The position numbers were made by a program, and so were the translations under genes. A DNA stretch of 64,000 nucleotides. It comes from Gordionus sp. m RMFG-2023 (taxonomy: Eukaryota; Nematomorpha; Gordioida; Chordodea; Parachordodidae). Below, piece by piece: positions 47,466 through 59,926 of this stretch. The DNA lies in the NCBI RefSeq assembly GCF_954871325.1, contig NC_088775.1, positions 13,741,561 to 13,805,560 on the forward strand. Reading direction: 5' to 3'. Positions within the stretch are counted from its first letter, which is position 1, and each line of letters starts with the position of its first letter. Below the pieces are notes generated by a model, which was not told the DNA's origin, searched no databases, and was given only the letters and a program-made list of their open reading frames with translations.

Positions 47466-49499
47466 TTGGAATTTTTTTTATTATTAACTATGGATCAGAC
47501 ATTGACCTAAAACAAATAAACCAAGGCCCATAAAATCTGATTTTGATTGTACTATTAAATTCATTATGATTTTTTAAAATATTTTATTCCAGTTCTCAAC
47601 TACCAAAATTATTATGATCTTTGATTGGGTTGGAGAAATTTTTTCAAAATTATTATGGCCTTGGACCTTGCTTGGGAATTTTTTCAATATTAAATAATAG
47701 TTATAGATGATCAGTAAACAAATAATATTTATATGGGTATCAAGTAAAAACTTTAAATATATTTTGACTCAAAATATAGCATTTAAACTTAGTTTTAATG
47801 GATTGGACCTGACCTGAAGGTGGGAGGGAATTAAAAATTGGATATTATTTTCAAATAACAGGTAACAGTTATCATAAGAGTAAGGAGAAAATTCTCATTC
47901 CTCGTCATTTTTGACGGACTCAGCAATGCTGACTAACAGGAGCTCTGGTACTCTTAGTTATATATTTTTCATTTTGCCCTTCAAGAAAGGCGGGTCATCA
48001 TACTTTTCTCCCTTATTCGATGATAGATGAATCAGAAATTAAGAATATCTTATGAGGTGTGATTCACAAATTTACCTCTTTTTCGCCTAAATTTTAATAT
48101 ATTATAAAATATATTTAGTATCATATAAACAAACTAATTACCCCTCAACCCGGTCATTCTTGACGGGTTATTAACTAGTATAAATATAATATCGATGACA
48201 TACTGAATACTTTTTATCAACTATTTTTTCCTATCCGATTTAGTGTACGTTGTGCAGCTCATACACTTCAGCTTGCACTTCAAGATGCAATAAAATTATC
48301 ACCCATGGATACTCTTGCAAAAACTAGGAAATTTAAAATTAAGACAACACACTTATCAAAAGTTACTGAAAAATATGAAAACCCCTAAACCTGTGTTAGA
48401 TTGCCACCGATGGTATTCAACCCATTATATGTTAAAGGCTGATTTTACTCAAACTAATATCAAATATTTCTTTTCAGAGCATCTGATTATTTATTGACGA
48501 AGATTGGGAAAAAATAATAACGATTGTTGAAACTTTAAAACCACTAAAAATCACAACCAAACTTCCAATTAACACTGACAGATTTTTATTCAGAATGGTT
48601 TAGATGCTGCATTGAACTAGAAAAAAATTCATCATTCAGAGAAGAAAGGTTTATCAAGAATGAATTTTTTTAGCTTGCCATATACCTGAACCCAAGATAC
48701 AAGGTTAATTAAAAGTTGAGTAAATAAATTATTTTGGATTTATATAATTGTTATTTTATGGAATTGCCATTTAATTAAATATAAACAGTATAAATCCTTA
48801 AATATTACAAGTATTACCTAGTAATGGTGATAAGATTTGTGCGAAAAGGCATCTTGTCAATTTAAAGTAGGATTAAAAGCATAACAGCCGATTTTATCAG
48901 ATATTAGCTCCGATGAAGTTATTGAACAAGATGATCTAGAGAAATTGATAAAACTTAAAGAAATACAGGAGAAAATTTAAAAGGGGCCAACGATTAACTA
49001 TAATTACAGGATTTATCGATTTTAAAAGATTAAATAAGAAGGAAAATATTTTGCATTTTTGGGAGTCTGTTAAGTTGGAGCACCCTGATTTATATATTAT
49101 CCAAAATTTTATTTGCTGTTCCTGCAACCAAGTTAATTTATCATATTTTCACATATATATATAAATTAGCGTTAAAAAGATATTTTTTACATTTGAAATT
49201 CATTCTTTCACCACAAAGATCGGGGATGAGTGAACAACTCTTGAAAGATATTATGCGAATATGTCTAAATAAAATTTTTAAAATAGATACATGACTATGC
49301 TTTGTATTTTTAAATATATTTTGCCTATAAATAAAATCGAAAATTTATTTTTTATACCAAATTTATGTCTAGTTTTTTAATTATGATTTAAATATCATTA
49401 ACTCAAAAATTCTTAAACCAGAGCTGAACCCGGAACTAAACCCGGGTTCAAAAATATTTTGCTGAACCGACCTTGGGCAAAAATTTTGCCGGGCATCCC

Positions 49500-50264
49500 T
49501 GTATTTAAGGTTGAGTCCAAAACCTGTTAATGAGACGTAATGATAGTTTCAAAAAATTTCACAAATTTGTTTTAGACATATTTATATTTTCTATTTAAAA
49601 AGGTTTTTTTCGAATTAAATTTTTTTGATGTTTTGTACACAAAGAGAAAAATGAGAGATGGGGAAGGTTCAAATCAATTAAGTAGTAAAATATGCTAGGA
49701 TCTAAAAATTTGTCGGCCTGATTGATCCATTTAGATGGGTTGGGCCACTTTCGATCAAAAATCACTAATCCAACCCAATGAAGATTTACCAATGCTACCA
49801 ATATGAAATTTTATCAAAAAAAAATTATTTTCTGATTTCATCTAAAATTCCTCTTACCTATGTTTTAAAGATTCTATGAAAATTACTGTACAGAATAAAT
49901 AAATACCAAGTGAGAAAAAAGATTTCAATTTTATTAATTAAAAACTCCTTTAAATTTTTATAAAGATAAGCGTTTTATAACAACAAATATATAATAGAGG
50001 AGTTCCAACACATGATGATTTTTAAGGTAAAAAATAAATATCGTTTAGAGATTAACAATGTTTAATTTTTCCCGTTTTGAAAAAAAAACGTCCTCTTTAG
50101 AAATGGCCTTAAAGGGTATAAATTTATTTAATTAATTTAAATGCATACTAAGTTATTTGATTTTTTTTTTTAAACAGACTAGGACTAATATTCTATGGAA
50201 ATAAATACTTTGTTTTAAAAAACATGGGCAATTAAGGATTCACAAAGCCAAATTAGAAAAAAGG
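49500..50264. other. No gene seen; MITE end fragment
   Basis: AT-rich sequence. 50077-50110 is a terminal fragment of the GGCCATTTCC MITE family found complete at 10081-10434. Confidence 0.5.
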
Positions 50265-50520
50265 AATATAAGAATGGTAAAATGGATATGCAGAGTGTCT
50301 CTGAGAAAGAGGAAAACAAATGATGAACTGAGAAAGGATTGGGATAGAAGCAAAAGGTGATGTCGTGAGAAGAAATAGGCTTAGAGAGTTGTTGAATAGA
50401 TACTATTTATTAAAAGTAAAGGGAACAAGCCAGGGGGACAAGCTGGGTGAAAGTGCTAGACAATGACATGAAAACGCTAAGTTTGATCCAGGGCATTGTT
50501 CCGAGCCGCGGAAAATAAAG
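50265..50520 (+). pseudogene. LINE 3'-end remnant (RTE/CR1-like C-terminus)
   Basis: Plus-strand debris reads RMVKWICRVSLRKRKTNDEL, then DVVRRNRLRE, then VLDNDMKTLSLIQGIVPSR in another frame. This is the conserved tail after the reverse transcriptase domain of common animal LINEs (compare MLRWVCGVSLRDR...NDELR...RNRLRWFGHV...RGRPRKTW). Frames are broken. It lies 300 bp past the STT3B stop codon. Confidence 0.75.
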
Positions 50521-50817
50521 GGGATTAGAAGGGGCATACCAGAGTTAAACCTAGGAAGAATTTCATATTCTTTTTATGTCCATAGCAATTTATTATTTAT
50601 ATTACAAAGTATATAAAAAAAATTATACCCCTATACAAAAAAACGAATATTATATAATCATAACAAAAATATAGGATTTTAAAATTAATTGAGGATCCTC
50701 CGGTTGACATATAAAATTATATTGCAAGATATTTAATAAATATGATATTTATAAAAAAAAATCATAATATCAAATTAAAAAACTTCATGTACATTTTTTT
50801 TCGTTTGTCCGCTAATT

Positions 50818-53800
50818 TTACAATCTAATTTTCTCAATTTTTAACTTGTTTTTGATGAGACCTTTCTTATTTTTCAAGTTCTAAAAATAAAATAAATTGA
50901 ATAAAAAGAAGAGATATTTAGATGAAAAAAAATTAAAGGTTATTTTATATTTTTAATACCTAAAAATAAATATTACCTTTTTGCTGGTGTATTTTGTGTA
51001 TCTCATTTTGAGTTTAGGATTTTTAATTTTCTTCCGGTTGGAAGGTTCCTTCACTTTAAATATCCTAACTAACCAATGTTGCGTGGTGTAGGCTTCTTCT
51101 AAGTGTTCTAAATCGAAATTCTTATTTCCAATTTCAACATCTCTTGTCCTATCGTACCCGAATGGCATTCTTTGATCAAACTTTTTTTAAATTAAAAAAA
51201 GCCCAAGTTATTGAATATTAGTATTAATATCCTCATATAATTATTATAAACTCATTAATATTATAATAATAGTCAGTCTAAAAAAAAGAAATATTTTATA
51301 GTAAAAAGCGGTATTTTATTTTTAATTTTTTCCGCGAAATACACTAAACTAATATTCACTTAATTTAAATGATGATATATCTTTTTAGAAATTAAATTAA
51401 ATCTAACGAGAATTGAGAGCAAATAAGATTATTGTCATTCAAACGGGATAAATTTTTATATGTTTATTATTAAAAATAATTTAAATAATTATTTTAAAAT
51501 AAAATGTATATAATATAACATTCCATTTACTTTCAGCTTTCCAAAATCGTAGTATGATAATTTATACATAAGACAATTCAAAAGCGTTGGTGATCCCTCA
51601 TTATCAACCCTAAATTCTCCGTTCGATGTGAAATAATCTTGTTCCTTAAAAAAATATGATTAATAATATATAAGCCTTCTACTGCGTGATAACAATTTAA
51701 TACAATAATAATTAAATTTACAAGAGTGGCCAAATAAATCACGAATTTTGTTATTTGATATAACATCATAAAAAAAACAATTTTAGATCAGTATTAAAAT
51801 CAGAGTACTTAAAAAATTTCTAGATTGATCAAAAATTATCAAACTATCCCGAAATGTTCACTAATCAATGTTTATTTAAAATTATAAGGCAAATAAAACC
51901 CCGATTTTATAATACACGGTTCATTTGCTCAATGAAAGGTTAAAAATAATATTACCATTTCCCTCTAATTATTTCCCATGAACAATCTCCTTAATAATTC
52001 AATATCGTATAAAAATATTATTTTAAATTTTTTATTTGGAGTTTATATAAAAAAAAAATAAGATCACAGAAAAAATGTATATTACTCTAATATCGTTTGG
52101 ATGCTCTCCTTCGGCTATTCGTACCATCCATAAAAACTTGTTAATATCGTCACCCGAGAATCCTATCACACCCCCGAAAATGACTAAAACGTAATCAACC
52201 CCAAGGTTACGCATTATCGTGTATGCGGCGCTTTCGTTAGAGGACATGGCTTTGCCAACCTAACATTAAAGTGTAAAAATGTCAAGTGGGTAAATGGGGT
52301 TTCATTTCGTTTTATCATTTTTTTTCTCGGACTCTCCAATTATTGATCTTTTCTCATTTTATTTCACCTATTCAATTTTTTTAAAAACCTATTATATAAA
52401 GTTTCACATTACGTACCAATGCTATATGACTATTGTTCCAAGTATTATTGTCGACGAAAGTCGTTTTATTGCCCATACCAGCTATCTGGTATCCGTAATC
52501 CCACCAAGACATTACAGTAGCATCATCCCTAGTGTTTTGTCGAAGCCAGTAATAGGCTTCCCTAAAATCGTCTATAATGTATCGATTACTTTTGTTTTTA
52601 TAAAAAGGTTATAAAATAATTATTATTTATATCCATATTATATATACTTAAAAATGCAACGTTTGGGATAGGAAGGTAAGTCAGGATATTAAGTAGTTAA
52701 TAATTATTTTAATCAGGATAATATAAAAATAAAATATATATTATAACTATGTACCCCTCGTTATCATATGAGGATAAAACTACACTAGGACTAGAGTAAG
52801 CATTTGAGGTAACCCAAGTGCAATGGACTGCGAACATCAAGAGCAACAAAATACACACCAAAACGGTCAAACCTTCGTAAATTGAATTCATTTCAAAATC
52901 AAAGTAAATTTGTCAAATTAAAAAGGAGTATCGTATTCATATGTGTTATATAATTAAAGATCCATAATTTTAGAAATCGATGCTCGCTTGGATTTATATT
53001 ATATTATATAAAGTTCAAACTCCATTTTTAATCCAAATATCGAAATCATATTGACCAACCTTTCCTTATCGAAAAAAACAATGCAAAACTTAATTTTGAA
53101 TATTTTTTTATCTAATAACTCCTTGATCAAAATAATAGATTTGGGGAATTCTAAAATAATATCAAAAATGATTTCCATTTTAAGTTTTAGAATGAATCAA
53201 AAACGCTTGTTATTTAAATAGTAATGAAATCTAACAAAAGAACATATTAATTAAGCAATTCCTTTTTTTTTAAACTACCTTTCACATTAGATCCCACACC
53301 ATTATCAAGATTAGCGTTAGTGGTTGAAGTAGGAGATAGATATTTAGGCACTTTTCCAGCCTTTATTAAATAAAATAAATTTTAAAATATTAAATTAATA
53401 TGTTTTATTTAAACAATGCCAATTAAACCACAAATACACAATATTTTATAAGAAACCAACCAGTACAAAAAAAAGATTTCGGCTTGCGAATTTTTCTAAA
53501 AATATTGAGTTAGCCGTTTTTAAAAATAACACGAAATAAGAAATAGGACCTAACCTTATCGTAAAGGCTGCGTTTGGTTGTTTCTTCCTTGCCCTTGTCA
53601 ATCTCTCCGGAAGAATTTTCGCTACTCACGTTACTGCCCGATCTTTTAACGTGTTTGGAACTTGGTTGCTTGGATGACACGTGATTAGTACTCTTATCGC
53701 TCTGTTCTATTGCATCATCATCATTTTTCAGGTAGGAATTGAAGAGGGTGGAAAAGGAGATGCTGGCCAAGACACATATTACAGGTGTAAGAGTCAGCAT

Positions 53801-56800
53801 TAGGCGAACCATGACGCCAGCGAAATAGACGGCACTCATCGCGAATAGGATAACTGGGTTTAAGGTAATTGTAAGAATATGTTATATAATATATTTTTTT
53901 ATATGGCTACTTTATGAAATATATCAAGAGAAATAATATATTGTTTAAATTTTTGGCTAATTGGCTTGACAATGTATAAGAATTGTGTAATGTAATGTCC
54001 TATAGGTCTCTTTAATACAGAATTCTTCCCTTCCAAAAAAAATATAAATATTCCCTAGAGTTCTGTAACTGGCGGAGAAGACAAAATAGACGGGTAGAAA
54101 GAAAAAGCATGAAGACTTTGCTCAAAGTTGGGAAAAAGGTTTGGCCATCTATTATAAAAATTTAGAGGCTTAGGTAATATGTATTTTAGCCAAAATCTTG
54201 ATAACAGTTTTTAAAAATCAACTAATTCGTCAGGTAAACCACATATTTTAAATAAAATTAACTTTTAGAGATTTTTTTAAAACACTTAATAATTCGTGAA
54301 AGTTTTTTTTTAATTGAAAATATTAATTTTATGGCATTTATTTTATTCAAGTATAGATGGCAAATAAATCAATTTAAATATCGGATTGGTATCGGTTATA
54401 GAATCGGGTTTGTAGTAAGAAATATCGAATCAGAGGGAAAAAATTTATGGATCAGCACAGCCCTAAAACTAAGGTAAATAAGAGTATAAAAGGCTAACTA
54501 AAAACGCGCGTATCGTCTAGTTTCTTGAATACGAACCAAAGGCCGGCCGGGAAGGCGCAAAGCAAGACGTGGTTATCAAAGAAGAAACTGCACCAAGTAG
54601 TGGGTTGATGCTCGGAGACGGATACAATTATGGGAATATGAATCTTGGCATAACCCGTGTCCCATAAAGAGTAAAATCGACCGCTCCAGGGGGCGATGTA
54701 ACCTTGGATATTTAAATTGTATAAAAAATTTTATTAGTGCACATTAAACCTGAGAGATGGATATGAATTTATTTTTCTAAACAGCAAAATTAGCTAAATA
54801 AATAAAATGGCGTATTTTTCTTCTTTTAAATGATTAATAATGTTTATATATTTTTTTTAATTAAGAAAGAATCTAAAAAGTTTTCTATCACGTCACTTTC
54901 AATGCCTGGCTTATAGACAAGATTTTGGAATGTGGGATAATGGGCCCGGCTATAAAAATTTCTAACATAAATATGTGGCATAGATTTTATTAATCAATTT
55001 CTTTATTAAAATCAGTATCTATGCAGCATTTCAAGTATTGGATATCTGCACAGCTCAACCATAAGCTAGGCGGCTGAAAAATTTATGGGTTGGTCATCTC
55101 ATGCACACAATTACACAGAATTTCGGGTATCTAATTTAACCTTAAAAAAATTCAATTTAATTTTTCTTCGGCAGATAACCTTTACAAAACCTTAAGATAT
55201 CAATTTAGGCTGAGCATTGTTAAGTTTATTTATTGAATTTTTTTAAAAAAATATTTTATATCACAATTACTTTTATAAATTTATTTTATGGTATAAAACT
55301 AATGCTTTAATATAAATTTATCCATTTACTTTTTATAGTTTAATTTTGTACCCAGCCTAGCCCATAAGATCTACTCCAGCTTGTGAGCTACACTGATCTC
55401 CAATACATAAGATACGGTTTGACTACTTCTATTAGTTGATAATAGAAAAAAATTATTCAATAGAACCTATGTCATATTTTTATGCTATCGATCTGCATAG
55501 CCCAGTTCACTTATCCCGCATACAAGGACATTAAAAATTGTAAGTAACTTTTTAGATCATTTTATTATTTTAAAAATATAATATAGGAATATTAGTAATC
55601 ATATTGCCCATTTTTTTAAATCTAGTTTTCACATTACGATATCTTAAAGGCATATCTCCATTTTTTGTATTCATATTAGGCAAATGTTGCCTTAATTATT
55701 TTTATCTAAATTTATTATTTACAAGCGGGTAGTTTTTCATTAAACAAAAACAGACAAAAAAGGACCATATTTCAAGCTTCAACCCCTGGACAAATTTATA
55801 ACAGCTAGGAGAGTAAAATTTTTGTCTAAATAATAGGTTACTCTTTCTATATAAAATCTAGATAGTCCAGCATAGAAAACGAATCAAAATCCGGCGCGCT
55901 GGAAGTTGAATTGCACTGGGTAAAACAGGAGAAATATAGTTAACTCGAGTCTATTTATTAAAACTATGATTTTGTAAAACACCTTATAAATATAACTAAT
56001 TTTAATTAAGGAGAGCGTATAGCTTTTCTACTGTAATGAATTCATTAGTATATTCATTTATTCTTTCTATCAAAGTAAGTTATGCTTTATAATAAAATTT
56101 ATTATACAATTGTATAATTTTTTAATAAATTATTAATTTTATAAAACCAGACACTCGTTAAAAAACCATTTTTTATGCTTCAATCTACAAAAGTATAAAA
56201 GCTAGGTGGTTAAAATTGTTGACCAATTATATATAACTTGAACATTAGTTTGTATAAAAAATCGTGGGGGACTGGCCAAATAGTGATTGATTTGTGGAAT
56301 GACCCCGTCCTTATTAAAATACACATTCAAATCCAGTGCGCCAGAAATTAGATTGGAATGAGTGAAACCGGTTTTGGGAAATAGACAACTCGGGTTCTTT
56401 TATTAAAACTATGATTTTAGTAAAACACCTCTAACAATAACTAATTTATTTTAAAGAGAAAGTATAATTCTCGGTAAAGAATTTATAGTTAAAGTTATTA
56501 AATATTCCTTCTTTTTTATACCAAAGTAAGTTAGGAGAACAACGTTCGCAAATACGGAAGCGGCTCCTATAAGTATCGACGTAGTGAATAGTTTCCGGAA
56601 AAGATTTTTGGGAATAAAATTTCGAAGATATTTAACGAAATTGTAGATGTTGAGTAAAAAGAAAACGCCTAAAATTAATATTCATTTTATAAAAAAAATC
56701 ATAGAGGTATAATTTAAGAAGGTCACTTAAAAATAGGTTTGGTCTATAAATTAGAAGAAAAAAAATAAAATTGTTAATTATCTTAAAGCTATATATTTAT

Positions 56801-59342
56801 AAAATAATTCTAAACGTTAAAATAATCATAAGAATTTAACTAAATCCATATAACCTTTTTTCAGCCTCAAATTTTTTTTAATCTCCTCAAATAAAATCGA
56901 AGTTCTAATTTATCTAAATAAAGAATTATCAAAAGATCAATTTACAATTTAACATCTTTATTTATAAAATTAAATTATAAGGCTGTGTCCAAAATATTAA
57001 AAAATTAAATTCACTATAACTTTCGAAATCTTAATGAAAATAAATCTTATATAAAATTTTACAAATTCCAAAATTTTAACATATAATTTCATTAAAATTT
57101 TAAAATTTGTTAAAGTTTTAAAACTTTTCGAATTTTTAAAAAAAATTTTGGACATAGGCTAATAAATTTTTTTCTAATGAAATTGAATTGGCTTAATATT
57201 TTCTTAATTAAGGACAAATCTAGGAACCAGAAAAAGAACTTTAATTTAAAATTTATAGGGCAGGAGCCATTTTAAAAAATTGCCAGGAACTGTTCAGAAG
57301 CAGCTCAATATATATATCATTCAAAATGTTGTGTGATTTCTATTTAGAGGATTTATTTTCACTGTTTTACAGTTTGAAAAAAGTAACTAGAACAGAAACC
57401 AGAACCAAATTTTACACATTTTTAGGAACCTGAATCCTTTTTAATCCCCAAAACCTTTTTATAACATTGTTCTTATGACGTTTGCTCTGACTCATTTAAA
57501 CTGGTCAGTCTATTTAGAATTCCTATAAAACTTTCTCTATATTGATATCTAACTAGTGCTGTCAAAAGGCTCGATTTTTAAAAACAGCAAGCTCAATATT
57601 TTAGCAAAAAAATAATATGCAAGCCTGAAGATTTTGTTCTTAGATGGTAGAAAGGTTTGGACATCTATAAACAAAATCCCAAGGCTTGCGTAATATTAAA
57701 TTAGAGTAGGAAAATAATTCCCTGGAAAAAAATCCCCAATAATAATTCTTAGAAAATAATTCTCCAGAATTTATTTTCTCAACATTTTTAAAAATATTAT
57801 TTGAGAATTTTTATTCCTACATTTATATAGAATTTTTTCTCCTATTTTATTAATTTTGTAATTTTTAATATCTTAAAATACATGGATTTTTTTTCTGGGG
57901 AATTATTTTACTACATTCTAAACTAGACCTAACCATCACTAATAATCAAAGATTTTATGATTTTTACTAAATCACCATTTATTTTGGTCTAGTCTTGAGT
58001 AGGTTGTCATTTTCAGTAATTATACTTTATATTTTATAAATTTTGTATTTGTAATTAATTTATTTTTAAATGTAGTTAAGCCCCACTGAGCATGCATGAG
58101 CAATCTGCCAGCAGTAAAATAAAACCCAATAAATTATCCAAATAAATTTGAAAATTACCAGCAGCAGCCATATGTTCACTTGTCCTTAAAGGCTGAAATC
58201 CTACAAATGGAATTTGCATTGACAATATCAAACCCATAATGTAAAATGTTGTATACGCTTTGATTTGATTATAAATTATATAAATAAAGATCAAAAATAT
58301 AACAAATTTTTGTAAAAGATTAGTTAATCATATATATTTCTAAAACTCACATATGTATAATTTTGGACTATATCTTCCCATAATCAAAAGTACAAAAATA
58401 TGTAGGGGTATAAGATTGATTATATAAACATAACCACCCCATGCTGACACCTATGTTAAATAATATAAAGTTATTAATTTATTTGTGAATTTGATTACCA
58501 TATAAAAATAGGACAAAGCTGTTAGAACAGACCAAAAAACAGAGCCAGATTTCACAGATTTGATCTAAAAGAATAACCCATTTTTAATATTTAGAATTAT
58601 TATTGTACCCACAAGTAATAAGTAAACATTAGAGCAAATATTGCTATTCCTTCATTATCATAACTTCCAGCAACAGATCTACTAATATAACCAGGAACTA
58701 ATAGCAATTTTAAAAATTGGATAATTGATTTAGTAAACCTATTGCTATAAAACATGCTGCTAACAAGCCAGCACCAGAGTCCCATAATTCTTTTGTAAGT
58801 AAATAAGTAGCTATTGCTGTGAACCCACTTAAGATGGTATAAAAATAATATAAATATATTTTAAAATATATATATATACCTAAAAACAGGGGCTAAGAAT
58901 ACACATATCTCTTGAATATGTACTGGTATGTGAAGTGAGTGTAATATGGAATGGATAGCTCCAGATGTTATCATCAACCCAGGATATACCTTGAAATATA
59001 TTTTGTAAAAACTATTGTTTCATCAAATTTTTTACAGTGCCTCCAACAATTCGGCCCAATGGATACCAAGCTCTTTCATCAAACCAATTTAAAAAATTAT
59101 AAAATCCATTTTCCACCATATAATGTGTAGCACGATAATTAAACCTTTATTTAATGAATTAAAATTTAATATATAATTATTTACCATGGATCAAATTCAT
59201 GAATAATACTTTCAAAACGAATGACCGCAAAAAGCCTAGCGCTAAAGCCTACAACACAGGCAAGCAATAAAACAATAAATGTTATTAGACTAAGCCATGC
59301 TTGAGGTGTAGATATAGCTGTTTTTATGCTAAAACTTGACAT
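50818..59342 (-). CDS. STT3B: STT3B-type oligosaccharyltransferase catalytic subunit (798 aa), 18 exons
   Basis: Multi-pass ER enzyme that transfers the lipid-linked glycan to Asn in N-X-S/T. Exons (minus): 59342-59185, 59144-59036, 58989-58880, 58827-58739, 58697-58609, 58564-58499, 58450-58351, 58257-58159, 56668-56522, 54702-54499, 53853-53555, 53360-53279, 52872-52755, 52588-52417, 52259-52086, 51644-51531, 51180-50977, 50880-50818; GT-AG, 2397 nt. Motifs: HEFDPWFNYRA (about 49-59), [10 protein letters not shown] (about 165), [10 protein letters not shown] (about 350), WWDYGYQ (about 585), [10 protein letters not shown] (about 603), [12 protein letters not shown] (about 651). [12 protein letters not shown] and [12 protein letters not shown] follow STT3B rather than STT3A, as does the basic tail [11 protein letters not shown]. 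Exons 11-12 add a Ser/Lys-rich loop. Total length is near human STT3B (826 aa), with a shorter N-terminus. Introns 1-6 are only 40-52 bp. Confidence 0.96.
53485..53531. mobile_element. TAGTGTTG MITE fragment
   Basis: About 47 bp of the family's inner right end (AAAATATTGAGTTAGCCGTTTTTAAAAA) in STT3B intron 11, next to the end of exon 11. A related diverged fragment is at 54105-54235 in intron 10. Confidence 0.65.
54350..54472. mobile_element. Truncated AGGGCTGTGC MITE
   Basis: ATCGGATTGGTATCGG ... GGATCAGCACAGCCCTAAAAC matches the right end of the MITE at 22226-22943. The left part is missing. In STT3B intron 10. Confidence 0.75.
55745..56533. repeat. Tandem duplication in STT3B intron 9, reaching into exon 9
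   Basis: Matching blocks recur about 400-450 bp apart: AGCTAGG(A/T)G(A/G)... (55806 / 56200), ATTAAAACTATGATTTT(A)GTAAAACACCT (55962 / 56402) and CAAAGTAAGTTA (56071 / 56522). The last block in the second copy is the 3' end of exon 9 and its donor on the minus strand. In the first copy the donor GT is changed (GATAG). The two copies differ by several indels. Confidence 0.75.
57555..57703. mobile_element. TAGTGTTG MITE, left part only
   Basis: TAGTGCTGTCAAAAGGCTCGA and the following 140 bp match the family (GCAAGCCTGAAGATTTTGTT..., AAGGTTTGGACATCTAT). The right end is absent; another MITE starts directly at 57704. In STT3B intron 8. Confidence 0.8.
57704..57923. mobile_element. MITE, about 220 bp, in STT3B intron 8
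   Basis: The left end TAGAGTAGGAAAATAATTCC and the right end (inward) TAGAATGTAGTAAAATAATT are inverted, with TGGAAAAAAATCC against CAGAAAAAAAATCC extending the match to about 37 bp. No coding frame and no clear target duplication. Confidence 0.75.
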
Positions 59343-59926
59343 ATTCGTATTTTCATTTATGAATGAATGTTATCAGAGTTTGCCACGCTAGATTTATAAT
59401 TTATTAATACAATCCTCGAATCCCTTATAAAATCAAATTTAATAATTTTTCAGGTACGCAGAATGAATCTGAAAGTCTTTCGCTTAGCAAATGACACAAG
59501 GATCTTATATCTTGAATCTTTTTTATATTTTTGAAGATTATATACTTTTTAATAAAGGATATATAATTTAAATTCTTTTTTAAGGACCTATTCAACTTAA
59601 TAAGAATAGAGCATACATAAAACAAATTATTAAAAATGAAAAAAAAATGGATTATAAAGGTTTTGAAATAAATAAACATTTAATCTCTGCCAATTTGGTA
59701 ATTAATTCAAATGCAAAACTGAATAATCATTCTACCAAAGCAGAACCCAAAATAGAATTATATATTTTTTAATTTTTTTTCATAATTTAAAAATTATATA
59801 ACCTTTACTTAAAATATAATTTCTTATCCTTTAAATAATTAACTATACATTAATCATTTATTAACATTTTAGAAAATTTTCAAAATAAATATTTCCTCAT
59901 AATAAATGGATGGAATAAAAAGGATT
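59343..59926. other. Presumed STT3B upstream region
   Basis: AT-rich, no coding sign. STT3B promoter and 5' UTR should lie here on the minus strand; no core element is recognisable. Confidence 0.35.

Larger units (their letters stand above)
46740..49290 (+). pseudogene. hAT transposase (third hAT), decayed
   Basis: Plus-strand blocks: ITSDNGANFVKAIKFLQPEI (about 46765-46830), IRCAAHTLQLALQDAIKLSP (about 48237-48305), LTDFYSEWFRCCIELEKNSS (about 48575-48640), LAIYLNPRYKVN (about 48675-48705), KLEHPDLY (about 49075-49100), and the C-terminal dimerisation end LKFILSPQRSGMSEQLLKDI (about 49190-49250). The order matches hAT transposases of the CAAHTLQL type. Between the first two blocks lie 1.3 kb of tandem repeats. 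Frames are broken in several places. GCCGGGCATCCCTG at about 49486-49499 may be the right terminus. Confidence 0.8.

Noticed and set aside
52294-52614. 106-codon plus-strand frame
   Set aside because: Antisense to STT3B exon 14, which is clearly the coding strand.
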